A stretch of 64,000 bases of DNA from Bombus terrestris (lineage: Eukaryota; Arthropoda; Insecta; Hymenoptera; Apidae): positions 7,247,001 to 7,311,000 of the forward strand of contig NC_063271.1 in assembly GCF_910591885.1 (NCBI RefSeq), given 5' to 3'. The position numbers were made by a program, and so were the translations under genes. Below, one piece after another: positions 37,118 through 50,300 of the stretch. Position 1 is the first letter of the stretch; each line of letters starts with the position of its first letter. A model generated the notes under the pieces. That model worked only from the letters and a program-made list of their open reading frames with translations, did not search any database and was not told where the DNA came from.

Positions 37118-40100
37118 TTCTTAGATAATATAGTGAAAATTCTAACGGAAATAAATATAGTTATTAGTATAATTATTAATATAATAATATATAATAATAA
37201 AATAATAATATTTGCAGTTATAAAATATGAGCAATATAAATATGTATGTTTTCATCAATTTGAAAATTAGTTTATATATTAAATTTATATTAGAAGAAAT
37301 AATTTCTTATCTAAATGATGTATATTGAATATTATTCCAGGAATATTTGGTATTTTTATATATATACATTTTATATATATATATATATAATCATATTACA
37401 TCTAATAATTATTTTTATAAAAAATTATTTTTTATATTTAAAATTATATATGTTAAACATCTGCTCATGACAGATAATTTATTTTTCTTATAATACATAG
37501 GTTTGTATTTTTTAGTACATATTGTTATATCCAGACTAATTATTATTTGCATCGTATAATTGTACATTTCTACGTTAGACATAAATTTTGACAAGACATT
37601 ACCATTTATAATTTTTCTTAAACTCTAGTCTTTTCATCTAAGGTAGAAATATTAAATTTTCATTTTTCACTGCATATAACTACATTCCACAAATTTTTAC
37701 CTTTGTTAACATATGGTTTAGCAAATTTAAGATACTTTTGTTTATTAATTGCACTAATAAAGAGTTTTCTCTTGGTTATATAATCATCGCGATACTTTAT
37801 TGATTTGGTCACATTGAAATCAACTGGAATTGGATGATAACAATATTTGAATTTCAAAGCACTATTCAGTATAAGATTTAAGCAATCTAGTAAGACAAAA
37901 AATTATTTTTTATTAGTTTTATAGAATGTTCTATTAATATAAAACATAATATTCTACCAAATGTTAATGATAATCTTATATATACTTAGAAATATTTAAT
38001 ATTAAGAAATCAGTTAAATAAAATGGAAAAGAAAAACATCTGGGAAATAATAGTTAATGTAGAAATAAGGGAGATGATAGTAAGTTAATGATTTTTAATT
38101 TCCAGTTTTCAGTAATTGTTATTTAATCTTTTATCCTTTTTTTTGATCCTTTTAATTTAAAAACACCCTTCCTTCCCTCTGTCCCGCTCTTTCTCTGTTT
38201 TTTCAAGTAGAAATTTATAGAAGAGTATTCTGTTGAAAACGTCTCCAAATCTGGTACCACCCGGTTTATTTTTAAATAATATCTTAATTATATAAAAGGA
38301 TTAATTTACATTTTGGTATTATTCCATTTTCGGATTTCCTCAGTGCTCATGACTTATATAGGAACACGTATTGTATCCGCAGTTCCGTAAATAATAAAGT
38401 TTGAAATTACATATTACTCAAGTATGAGGATCTTACAAATATTCTGTAGTTTGAATGACTTTATACGCCATTTCTCTTAACAAACGTCTTTCGTCTTAAA
38501 AGTACAGTGGCTCACGAAAGTATTCAAGTACTTATCAGAATTTTTGTATGAATATATTATGTGTATTATATGAAACTTCCTAAAATTACATTAGTGCTAT
38601 AATAAGATATGATTATTGTGATTATAATAGTAAAATTTGAAACAATTCGGAAATGTGTAGAGAAATTACAAAACATTTATTCCAAACATAAACTTCATTG
38701 AGCAAAATTAATGTACAGCATGAATAGTAGTCTTAAATATACCCATTAGCTAGAGATGCACTATATATTGTGGTTTATTAATATAATGAATAATTGACTG
38801 TTCAAATTTGGTGATCTTTGGAAAATATATGCTTCCAGTAAATACTCGTATCTTATAACTTCTATATACATTTTTAGGCCCATTTCCAATTTTACCAATA
38901 TAATCACGACAGTCGTGTCCCGTTATAATGCTAATGATTTCAAATTGTTTTATATGATACATACATATAGAATTTCTGGGACTGTTTGGATACTTTCATA
39001 AGCTACTGTATAGTTACCATACGTTCTGGTTTTCAACCCTTGTGCCGGTGACCCGGTCGGTTTACAACTACGTTCCGGTTTTTTGATTTCTTGATTTTCA
39101 ACATTCAAGTTTTTAATCGACTATTTGTATATTTCAAAAATGAAGTAAATATCGTTTACACTTATAATCTGCAAATTATGGGCCATAAACATGGGTGTGT
39201 AAAATAACCGGATTCGCAGTAATGTTGCCGTGTTGAAGCCTAAGATGTAAGAGGAAAACAGCGAAATGAGAACCTGTCGTTGTAAAAACTTGCAAGCTTT
39301 TTTATACTTATAAAGTACGTGTTACACGGTTAAAGAAATTTCGTGATCTTATAGACGTTCAATAAAAGGATTCGTAAACATGAATTATTATATCTATTAC
39401 AATTATATATATTATTCTTGAAACAACATTAAGCAACAATGATTTTATTGTTTTTAATATCACATTGTTTTTTAATTTTAAATGTCACACTGAAGTATTT
39501 ATCAAATTACTGTGTTAGTATAACAAGTGTATATAATTATTTATAAATGTAAATAAATATGTATAAAACACTTTGCTTTGCTAATTCTTTTATATAAAAT
39601 ATTTATCATTAATTTTATTAGTTAGTTAACTAGATATAATCACTAGATAGATAGAACTAGATAGTACTAAACTGTTGATCATTTATATTTAAAATGATAT
39701 TTGTAATTTCAGTAATTCAAGATTTTTTATCATTCTATTGAAGCTCTTTATCTGTATAACTTATAATAAGATATTAAAGACTTTTTATTATTATTTATTT
39801 CAATTATAATGTTTACTAATGACTAAATTTTATTTCATTTATTTTGGAAATTATACATTTCATATAATAACTTTTAATACAAAGTCTCGCATTATATTAT
39901 ATTACTGCAAATATTTTATATATTTGTTTTAGACGATTACTTGTTGTTTCTGCAATGGATATTATGGACCATGTTTTGAGGAACCTGTTTGTCCAACATG
40001 TCACGCATTTCTATTTCCTAATGACATCGGTTTTTTACCAGTTCCCATATTCAGTCAAGTATGTTGTATTGTTTTATATACGTATACATAGTAGAACTTC

Positions 40101-42562
40101 ATTTATTTAAATATCATACAATTATATGATATAATAATGCCTAATTTTAGTCACCCCTTATTTTCTGTCGCCTCTTCTTCACTGTTATTATGGTTGATCA
40201 TCTTGTATCTTGAATTTCTGTACAAATAGATACGCGCTTCTTTATCGGGAAAACGAACACATTTTCACATTTCCTTTATTTTTTGAAAATTTTTCAAGTC
40301 TGTAATTCCCATCGTAATTAAATATTTGCAGTATCCAGTTTTTTTTAATATTCAATCTCGATTATATTTTCATTTATTAATTTTCGTCCCATCGACGCTC
40401 TATTTCTAATGTAAAAAATAAACATTTTTGTGACTAATTATTTGATAAAAATCCAATTATCTGTGTTTCATACGAGTAAATGAAGTTCATTGACAAACAA
40501 GAAAATAAAGATATGTATATGTGTACCTCCATACGCATTGTCTTTTATTTTTTATATATAGAAATCAGATGACGAAGATTCAGGAAACGACGAGCCAACA
40601 GAACTTTATTACAATCATGAAAGAAGAGCAAGTCAACAACAACAAAATTCTGCGCAAAATGCGACTCTGTCAAACCTAGTGAAAAAATCCGGTGTACGCT
40701 GTATCAAGCCTCCGAGATATGGTTCAAGGAACAGACATATTTTATTTGCGCAACAACTACATCACGGTATAAATACAAGTAGCCCAAAAAATATGGCAGT
40801 TGTATCGCAAAATGCGCAGCTTGCACACAGCGTCCATTCTGATAGTATGCAAAATATAGATAATGGAAACAATGATACTCATCGTGAAAATTATAAAGAA
40901 AAAGATTCCACTTCTAGTTCTGCACGTGTGGCAGATGGAGCATTACATAACATTGTCCCATTCCAGAGAGTTAAGGAAGTAGAAAGTCGACCACATTATT
41001 ATCGAAATTACAAAGTACAAAATAATACCGGAGAAATGTCAAGATCGAATAACTTGTCTGAACGATTAGAGATGTTAACGAATTATAAGCACGTCGAATA
41101 TGAATCTATCGCTGAACCAGGCTTAATGGAAAGATTACCACCTGAAGTATTGTTAGTTGTCTTCTCACATTTGGATGATGTTAGTCTTTGGTCAGCTGCG
41201 AATGTTTGCCGTAGATGGTGTGGTTTGCTATCGACACACGTAACGCCACAGCAGTGGCAACGAAATGTGAAATTACGATGGCCTTTATACAAACCTATCG
41301 GAACTGTTAAAAACTGGTATAAACTATATGATTTTTTGGCTTCTTCAGCGCCTTGTAGAACGTGTTTAGCACAAGCGTGTTTGATGTCTCGATCGCCAAG
41401 TATTGAAGAGAATTCATGGAGAAAAAATCGTTTGCATAGCGAGCTTAAAAGTTTAAGAATAGATCCTCCTGAGGGTATTGAAGCAACACCCTTAGATCAG
41501 AAGTGTTGCCATTGGCAAGCTACGATAACTGGACCTGTAGGGAGTCCGTACGAAGGAGGTTTATTTTATCTTTACCTGCAGGTCCCGTGCACGTATGTAT
41601 AAATGTGTATTTTTCTTATTATTAGAGGTATGCGAGAACTTAAACATGTTAGATCGAGTCAAGTCGAGAATTTTCCTCGGAGTCGGATCAGATTTCTGAA
41701 AGTATCTCGCAACTCATGAATATCGAAATTTTCGAAAATTGGGAGAATCCGAATCACGTTAAGCAATTATTTCAATTTTCAAATTTTCTTGAGATATTTT
41801 TGACTGCTTTATGTTATAAAATTATATTGATTTACCTATGTCTTTTACTACCAATTTATGTTCCTACATACTTCATATATAGGAATGTAAAATAAATTTA
41901 ACAAATAAAAATAACAGATTTCTTAAGAGTAAATCTTGTTGAAATCAATGTTTACGGATTGATATAGTTTCTCTTCGGTTAGATGTTAAATACTATTTAT
42001 ATAATCGTTGTTCGATTTCAATTTTCTAAATTCTTTTTCTTACATTCTTTTTAAACTTTTGCAGTTACCCTTTGTATCCACCGATAGTAAGGTTTCTTAC
42101 AAAAATACTTCATCCAAATGTTTCTAGACATGGTGATGTTGGAATAGACTCAATACTTCATAACTGGTCGTTAGCACTAACAATTTCGAAGGTGTTAATC
42201 AGTGTTCAAAGCTTGCTCACAGATCCATATTGTCAGGTAATATAGAGAATAATAATAATTTAACAAACATTGTACTCATTTATTTTTTAGAGCTATTTAT
42301 AAATAAATTACATTGTGTTAATAATCACATGTCGGTGATAATTATATAAGATTTTTAATCGTATAATATTTAAAAAATAATATTAAAGTTAATATAACAC
42401 ATTATTAATATTAATAATAAATATTAATAAATATAAAATGTACAGGTCTGTATGGAACCGGAATTGGGAGAAATGTATATGAACGATCGTGAAAGGTTTG
42501 ATGAAATCGCGAGGGCATGGACATGGCGATATGCTATGCATGATGTTGTCACTCCGCTATAA
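36809..42562 (+). CDS. F-box protein fused to a catalytically dead E2 (UBC) domain, with a Cys cluster
   Basis: Six exons join in frame: 36809-36955, 39933-40058, 40562-41592, 42065-42236 and 42446-42562, plus the start context at 36809; strictly these are five coding exons, giving 530 residues. Residues 53-72 form a small Cys cluster (CCFC, C63, then CPTC), likely a zinc ribbon. A low-complexity Asn/Gln/Ser linker follows. An F-box spans about 281-325 (LMERLPPEVLLVVFSHLD...VCRRW). A UBC fold spans about 381-528, with TGPVGSPYEGGLFYLYLQ, YPLYPPIVRFLTKILHPN and NWSLALTISKVL. After HPN (451-453), position 461, where E2s carry the catalytic Cys, is Gly (HGDVGIDS). It is therefore probably a UEV-like, non-catalytic E2 fold placed on an SCF substrate-receptor frame. 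I cannot name an ortholog. Confidence 0.88.
37051..37114 (+). repeat. ATT trinucleotide microsatellite
   Basis: About 21 uninterrupted ATT units in the first intron of the F-box/E2 gene. Confidence 0.95.
37660..37857 (-). pseudogene. Possible fragment of a Tc1/mariner transposase
   Basis: The minus-strand frame contains a run ending KYLKFAKPYVNKGKNLWNVV followed by ICSEK. This resembles the Tc1/mariner pattern in which a block like 'RLxFAKxHxxW...W..VIWSDE' leads to a catalytic Asp-Glu. Here the final residues are SEK, so the usual acid is displaced or lost. Flanking sequence does not extend the match convincingly. It lies in the first intron of the F-box/E2 gene, near a Tc1-like MITE. Confidence 0.4.
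38505..39008. mobile_element. Tc1-like non-autonomous element
   Basis: The left end reads CAGTGGCTCACGAAAGTATT and the complement of the right end reads CAGTAGCTTATGAAAGTATC, with a shared CxxACAG/CxAGTAC-type extension. TA dinucleotides flank both ends (38503-38504 and 39009-39010). CAGTGxCTxxxGAAAGTATTC is a usual Tc1 end. The 504-base interior has only a degenerate open frame (minus strand, 38750-38962) of unclear meaning. It sits in the first intron of the F-box/E2 gene. Confidence 0.72.
40089..40494. mobile_element. Diverged second pogo-type MITE
   Basis: The left end carries GTAGAACTTCATTTATTTAA and the complement of the right end carries ATGAACTTCATTTACTCGTA. Both resemble the ends of the element at 24870-25225, and the interior keeps TTATCGGGAAAACGAAC-like motifs. 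The outermost bases have decayed, so borders are approximate. It lies in the intron between the Cys-cluster exon and the long F-box exon. Confidence 0.5.
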
Positions 42563-43830
42563 ACAATTTATAAATATCGTATTTCTTATATATACATTGT
42601 CAAAAAAAGGACTTAGGAACTTCAAGCAGACGCTTTATTCACTGAAGAAAGGAAAGAACTTCGATTTAATATTTATAACAAATTAGAATTTCTGTAACAT
42701 GTAAACATTTTTATTTACCGAAAGAGATCTCAATTGTTTGAAATAGTTTGAATATATGCTATCGAATTTTTATTTTTATTAATTTAACCCATTTTAATCT
42801 AAACTCTGCTTACGAAATTGTTGCTTACTCTAATGAACGTTATGAAACTACAGAGCTTGTAACTCTTTTCTTTGGACAATTGCATCATTCTTGCAGAAAA
42901 TATTTATTAAGATCAATTTAATAATTTTCTAGTTTATAATGATGTTTACATAAAGAGTTACATATTTAAGGTCATGCCAGTAGATAAATAGATGTAGAAA
43001 TGAAATTGAAATATACTATTACCTGTTATGTAACTTGTATACATATAAATATGTTTCCAAAATTTGCATTTGATTTAAGAATTATCTGTATTAATTTTGT
43101 GTGTACTATGTTATTTAATTAATATGTATTTCGTAAATTAATGTTACTAGAAAACAGAGCCAGAAAATAAAGAGGATTCTGTATATAAGTATATTTTTTA
43201 GTATAGATAATAATAAAGTTACAATTAGGGCAAAATCAGGTTACGATCTTATATATCACTTTACAGGTTTATATCTTGCTGATATGGCATTCATAAGAGC
43301 AATTTTATTGTGTATTTTATATACTATCTAGAAAACGAAAAAACAACTGTATCGTAGTAAGAGATTGTTTACTGTAATGATCCTTTTAGTCCCTTCAAAC
43401 TTTCATTATCTTTATTACTTCTATTTTTACTATGATTTTGTAAAAGCAACAGAAATTATTAATTATTTCAAAAACATGCAACATGAACAGACAAAAGCCG
43501 TATTAACAATATTAATATAATTCCCTATTTATTTAGTATTATCATATACATATTATTATCGTATTAATTTAAAAATCTCATATATTTTGACATTACCTAT
43601 TTTATGATGTTACCATTGATATGCAATGTTTATCAAAGGTTAAATTAAGATAAAACTACAATACGTACGTATATACTTTAAAGGGACATAAGTATTTCTT
43701 TTAATATTGAATAATAACAATTAACATTTAAAAGTTAGTAAAATTAAAATTATAACTCTAACCTCGTATTAAAGGATATAGATAACTTGTACACATTATT
43801 CATTTGTTCATAAACTAATTAGTATTTCAC
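42563..43830. other. 3' flank of the F-box/E2 gene
   Basis: AT-rich sequence downstream of the stop, with several AATAAA-type signals (for example near 43166) and no coding exon. It includes the probable 3' UTR and then spacer up to the GC-rich Regnase 5' region. Confidence 0.4.
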
Positions 43831-44316
43831 TTGGTTCGTGGCCATCGCTGCATATGACGATGTGACGACATTGCTTGGAGACCATGGCAAGTAGTGGGGG
43901 TAATGACGTCGTAGCTCTCGCTTGCTCCATTCACTGACCGGCCGTCGCCGCGAGTAGTCGTGAGTTTGTCCTGCTTTCTTCTGCACATCGATACCGTTCC
44001 AGGATCTAACGGAATATCCCGGAAGCGTGTTTTGGACTTTCCTATTTCTTTCTGTTGAAATCTTTCCCACAGATTACCACGGATTCCTGTGATCTTTATA
44101 ATAAGTATCGAGTAACAATCGACGCATTTTAATCAAAGCCTGGAATGTATTTGTGAAAGCTGCTTATTCTTTCCATCTTTCTTCCTTTCGTGTCTTTGCA
44201 TTGTGTGCGCGCGCGTGCTTGTGTGTATGATTTGTATACATAATAGTATTTGTACGGATTCGAGAAGGTCTTTGGACGCGAAAGGATACGATCGATTACA
44301 ATTCGTGGAAGGAGAT
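43830..44316 (+). promoter_or_regulatory. GC-rich 5' region of the Regnase-like gene
   Basis: After kilobases of AT-rich DNA this stretch is CpG-containing and much richer in G+C, consistent with a promoter and first exon. It contains TGACGTCG at 43904 (one mismatch to a CRE), a kappaB decamer at 44011-44020 and a GTGCGCGCGCGTGC run near 44205. The transcription start cannot be placed from sequence. Confidence 0.5.
44011..44020 (-). promoter_or_regulatory. KappaB-type decamer in the Regnase promoter region
   Basis: On the minus strand the ten bases read GGGATATTCC, a full match to the GGGRNWYYCC kappaB consensus used by Relish, Dorsal and Dif. It lies about 300 bases before the chosen start codon, in the GC-rich 5' region. 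The vertebrate relative ZC3H12A is an NF-kappaB target, which makes the site plausible, but one decamer can occur by chance. Confidence 0.4.
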
Positions 44317-47300
44317 ATGACCGTCGCCGGAAAGGTAAGTTCTATTAGTAATTGCTTTCGATTTTTGGTTTCTAAACTATTCATTTGTATATTATTATTG
44401 TGTATCTTAGAACTGAAAATTAGAAACTATAATATCGGAAATCTGTCATTCACGATTTCTACGTTTATTTTGCACTACATTGTTTTGTATTTTTAAGCGT
44501 GACAATTTAGATTAGATACGGATACAGTAATGGTAGCCTTTACTGTGTTACAATTGATTAAAAGTATTCTATAATATAGCTTAAGTACTTTTTTTATTAC
44601 ATACTTACATAATATACTATATATTGAGCAATGTTAGAGAACGAAAGAAAAATATTTCATTAATGTGTTTATTTCATTAATGAACTGTTATTACGATATG
44701 AAAAGCGTTACCTGTATATAAATCACTTTACTTGCTTATTGTTTTATTTAACATTTATAACTTTCATTTGTAATACATTTATATTTTGTTTTCTGGTTTT
44801 TCTCATACCGATTAATGACATATTCTTTCTGTTCTATTGTTTTATTGAGTTAGAGTGAGATCATGACCTAAATTGGGCGATCTAACAAATTGGAATGGTA
44901 ATATTTCTTAATATTCTAGAACTCGTCGCGAAGTAATTACAAGAATCATTATATTCATTTTCATGTCGCTCTCTTAGAATAGAAATTTTTACCTCATATA
45001 AAGTATTCCTACAAGTGTATTAATCCAGATTTTGGTTTCAATCGTGTTTTCAAGTAAATGTCTCAAAAATCATATAATCACTACAAGCTGTCTAATCTCC
45101 TTCAAATTTGCTGAAACAAAACCTGAATTACAGACTTCATCCAGCTTCAATCATTCAGCTTTCTTGGCGCTAAAGGATATACAAATATACACATGTAGAG
45201 TATTCGCTTTTACGAATTAATTGGATCCTGGCGATCTTTCGTAAATCAGGGATTCGTAAAGTGGGAGTTTATCTCTTAGAAGTAATGGTATAAGCGAGAA
45301 TTTCGTTCGTAAGAAGGAACAAACAAGGAATAAAATAAACAGAATAAATATCAAACGATAAGAAAAGTCTTTACTGAACAAAGATCTGCATATGTAAGAA
45401 AATTTCTCAATTGAAGAAAATTATTTGAAAAAAGATTAGCTCATCTTTTCATCACCGGGTAAATCGACGGTCGTAGAGATAGTAGGAGATATGTCTATTA
45501 GAAAGCTTCGGTGCATCTTCTTTTAAGAAAAAAACGCCTTCAATTGTCTTTGCCGCGCATAATTTAAAATAAATACGTATCATTCTAACTGAAACTATAA
45601 TACTACAAATTTGAGATATTTAAACTAACCTTCATCCGCAGACGCAATAGTGGCGCTAAATGGAACTAAAGTACGCTAAAAAATACCGGTGGTTGGAAAA
45701 ATAATAGAAAAGCAGCTCGAAGGAAACACAATTATAGTATCAACCGTATGTACATAAATAGTCACTCAGCACAACTCCAACAAAATGTCACGTTATCTTA
45801 AATAATTTTGTAACCGCGGCTGAAGTCAGACGTTGTATCTTAATCACAAACGTAAGAATACAGAAAGCTAATCGACGTAGGAAATACACTTCCGTTTATC
45901 CCCCGTCTCCCTATTTCATTTCCAACGTAAATTAGTTCTTGTTTAACATTTTTCTAATGATATCCACCAATTTGCGCGTTCGATATAGAAAATGAAATTA
46001 AAAAGAAATTTTGTTTATATAGTGGTTATCAGCGACGACAATGTGAATGCAGAGAGATATTTACTAGTTGGATTTTGCTAAATAACGACTTGTTTTCAGG
46101 AAAAAAAAAACGCTTGAAACGTGGTTTTTATCACAGAAATTTTCACTTGAAGTTCATTTGATCTGGTATTCGTTGCTAGAATAATTGTGTTTAGGGCAAA
46201 AAATAAACTGACAATTGACAGATATCATAGATTGGTAGGTTAGATTAGACATGCGCGCGTGAGTGAATCTAGTGTGACTACGTCTACGTCTGTTTAAATA
46301 CAATTTAGTGTCGACGATCAAGATTCCTAATGTGAAGCGAAATGCAATTCTTACCAAAGATAAGTCTACGAATGTGCAGTGGCGATCTGTCTCATGTGTT
46401 CGAAATAATTACTAAAATTATCGTTATCGAAATCTTCCGTTGGTAATAAAAATGTTAAAAAAAGAATATAGTATAAATGGGTCTTTCGAACGAAAGTTTT
46501 CTTTTTTGAATCTTTTCCTCTTGGACACAGTTACGTTTAATGCGTTCAGACGTAGCAACGTTAACGATAAGAATCTTTAATCCGATAGTGTTAAGTGTGT
46601 ATAAATATTTACTTCGTGTATTTTTAGAAGAAGGATGAAAGTGTAGAAGAATAAAAATAAATTGTATTCAAACTATTTCTTTCGTTTTTAATTGATTCCA
46701 AGTCCGTTATCTTCGTCGCTAGTGCGAAGAAGTTTTATGTGCCACGAGTCAACAGAAGAAAGTCATAATGATGCAATTAGTAGAATCAAGTGAAAATGTG
46801 CGTGAATAAATCCATCACTGCGCAAATGTTAAGACTAATGCATTTTGTTTTACTTGCTCTTTCAAAAATTTAGCTTCGCTTAAAGATTTAATGATATTTC
46901 AAATTTCGATAATACGGATTTTCCTTCGTTTGCATTATATTTGGCCCATTAATATTATCGCAATAATTGTCGTTGTTCAGCTAATTATCGTTAGCCGGCT
47001 AACAGTTGCGCTCAGTAATATTGACATAAATTAGAAAACGTGATAAAAGGGGAATGTAATGTGTGAATTATAATTTCATAAATAAAATGTATTCGGTATG
47101 TTTTCAAAATCTTTGTCGATACGGATGACCACTTGATTGTTTAATTTTGCTTTCAGAAATACGTAGATTGTATCGTCCTGGAAACTGAAAGTATTGCTGA
47201 CGCAGAAGATTCTTCTTACGATAGCGACTACGAAGCTGAAGATTCAGTGGGATCTACGAATATTCATTCCCAAGTGGAATTGCAGGTACTCGCTCAAGTA

Positions 47301-50300
47301 TTTACGTATCTATGAACTTTTATGACATTCTTGTATTGTCGTGTTTGTAGGAATGATAGTTCGATCAGTAAATATTCATGTTTTAATTAAAAATTTGATG
47401 CACGGACGTAATGAAGAAGCGCGCCAGAAGAAACATCTTGCATTTTCACACGGGAGATCATTTTTCCACGTTTTATCGCATTTCACATGTAATTTCATTG
47501 CGCGTTCTATCGCAAAATAATTTATTTATAAATTTTACAACATTGTAAATTGTTCCAGGAAACCAAAATATTTGCTCGACTTTGTAAAATTAATGCAACA
47601 GATTTTTTACAAAATTATAATTTATTTGCATAAGACGCGTAATCTTCTAAATAAACGAATTTTTTTAATATGTAAATATTCATCGAAGATACAAGGATTT
47701 TCTTTTATATAAGAATTTACTATCATCGTTTGTCTATCAAAATCTGAGGAAATTTAATCTTTTTAACACTTTATGCCTATGTGCGATATTTTATTTCATT
47801 TTCATTTGAATTATAATACAAGATTCTTTCTCAAACTTCTCCTAACAAGAAAAAGAGCATCTGTTATTAGGAGATATCCTGTTCGGTTAACAGAATATTC
47901 GGATAGTAAAAAGTTCCTTAAATATTAGTATATTCGGATAAAGGAAGATGAAATGAAAAATTTCACTAATTCATTGTGCTTGATTAATAGCTTTCATTTC
48001 GAATTATAGGTATCTACGTCAGGTCATTCAGATGTGTCCCGGACCGCCTCAGACACGTTGGCTGCTGAATTTGCAGAATATGTCACAGTGCAAGGAAGTC
48101 CACCGGTTCAGAGTCCAGGTACAAGATTTCTTAAAGAAAGAATCATTTATCTTCAACTAACTAAATGTAAAAAGATTTCGTATTTTATCAGTAACCTAAT
48201 GTATTGTTAACAATAACGATACAATAAATTTAACAATTATTATTATTAAATATTTAACAATGATATCTCGTGTAAAATATTATTATTAGTTTTAATATCA
48301 TTAAATTCTAGATAAACGTAAATTTATTTCGAAAAGCTTTCTACTTACCTACGTGGAGATCGTTTATAGGTTTGTGTATACGTATGCTAATCTATTAAAA
48401 ATCTTAAATTGATACTTTCCCTTGGAAAAGTAATAATACCATCGCTTCTCCTCAAACCTCTCTTAGATGTACAGTTTTGAAATCATGCACTTCGAAATCA
48501 TCTTTAAACTTTTGTCATGACATCGTGCACATACCTATCACAAATTTCTCTAACATTTTAGGAATTCCTCCCCTCCTGGCACTGATGCTTCGTGTGTTCC
48601 AACCGAAGATCCTAAGCTTCTTTATGTGACAGGCCATCATAGATATTTGAGTCTATTCGAGGTCGGGTTTCTTACTACTCTCCTCGGTGAGTTTGTCCTC
48701 GTTCACCTGCTTCTTTTATTTATTGCCCATTTTAAAACACAATTCTTCCAACTCACAGAAATGAGACGTTCTCCTGCTAACTGTCAATCTTTTCACTAAT
48801 CTGTTAATCCTTTTCTGGTCAGGTGCGTTAATACCTCTCTTCATATTATTTTTCAAGATCTCCCTTAGACTTGGATATTTACATACTACCTTAATATTTA
48901 CTATATTATTTATTCGACTTATCGTTTAAGCGACATTCATTTTTATCTTACTTGCTTTTTTAAGCTTGGCTTCTTTAAAATACACTTAAATCATTTAATT
49001 TCAATCAATAGCAATTATAATATCATTCTTTAAACGTTTTATTTTGTATTTATTATGTTATCAATAGATATATGGTATTTATTTTTGGTTCATAGTTTTA
49101 TTAATAAGGGGATAGTAGCTGCTAATAGTTTAATCTCCACGTAGGCAAGTACTTAGCAATAGTCCAATTTTTACTCATCATGGTTATTAATAATATAGGC
49201 CTTCCTCTGATAGATAATAATATCTAAATCTATATAACTAAACTTAGGGTCTATATACATTGCATATACCTAAGTGTTCTAGTTAAAGTACCTGGGACGA
49301 TTCCACTTATATGTTCTCTACTTATATGTACCTTTACGGATGTCGGTAAACGATAGATTTTGTTTCTTTTCTAAGCTATAGTTTTATTGTATGCTTACTT
49401 TGTATCATCTTTGTGTGGTATTCTAGTAACGTTATATGTCTCCTATTCGAAAGACCATACTACTGTGAAGGTTGAATATAGTATTATCATTAAATCTCAT
49501 AGATTACAGCCGTGTATAAATAGCTATTATTTGAAAAAAAAATTTATAAATGTAGCTTCTAGTTGCGCACTGAATATCACGGAAGACAATAATATTCGTG
49601 AACTTTATTCATTTTATCTCTCCGCCATTTGATACTGTTACTCCGTCGCTATAGTCTTCATGATCTTTATTTTCACGACAATTTCACTGCTTTGGTCATT
49701 TCGAAGATATAATTTATCCACACTGTCTATGTAGCATTTGTTTCTATTTTCTCATAGCCCGGTTTAAACTTCTCAAATTGTCTTTTTTTTATATGTATTC
49801 GAACGTTATGCGATTAACATAGCCATGTCATCAAGCCACGTTTAACGCTAGCTTCGTACAAGAGACTATCGTATGTTGTTAAAATTGTTAAACATTTATT
49901 TTTTTTTAGGGTACACTGCCCGAGTAGAATTCGCCCTTAAGCTTGGCTACACGGAGCGTTTAGTTCAAACAGCGCTGGAAAAATTGGGTCCAGATCCGGA
50001 GCAAAACGAACTTTTGGCTGAGTTGATAAAACTCGGTGCTAGCTGTTCTCAAAAATCAGTTGATACACCAGAGGAGTTTGATAACGTCGCGGACACTGAT
50101 TTAATGTCCATTGAAAACAGCGGATGCTCCAGTAGTCTCAGATCTGTTGTAATTGATGGAAGCAATGTGGCGATGAGTCATGGAAACAAGGAAATATTTT
50201 CTTGTAGAGGAATTAAAATTTGCGTGGATTGGTTTAAAGCTCGAGGACACAAAGAAATTACCGTATTTGTGCCGAAGTGGAGAAAGGAAACTTCCAGGAT

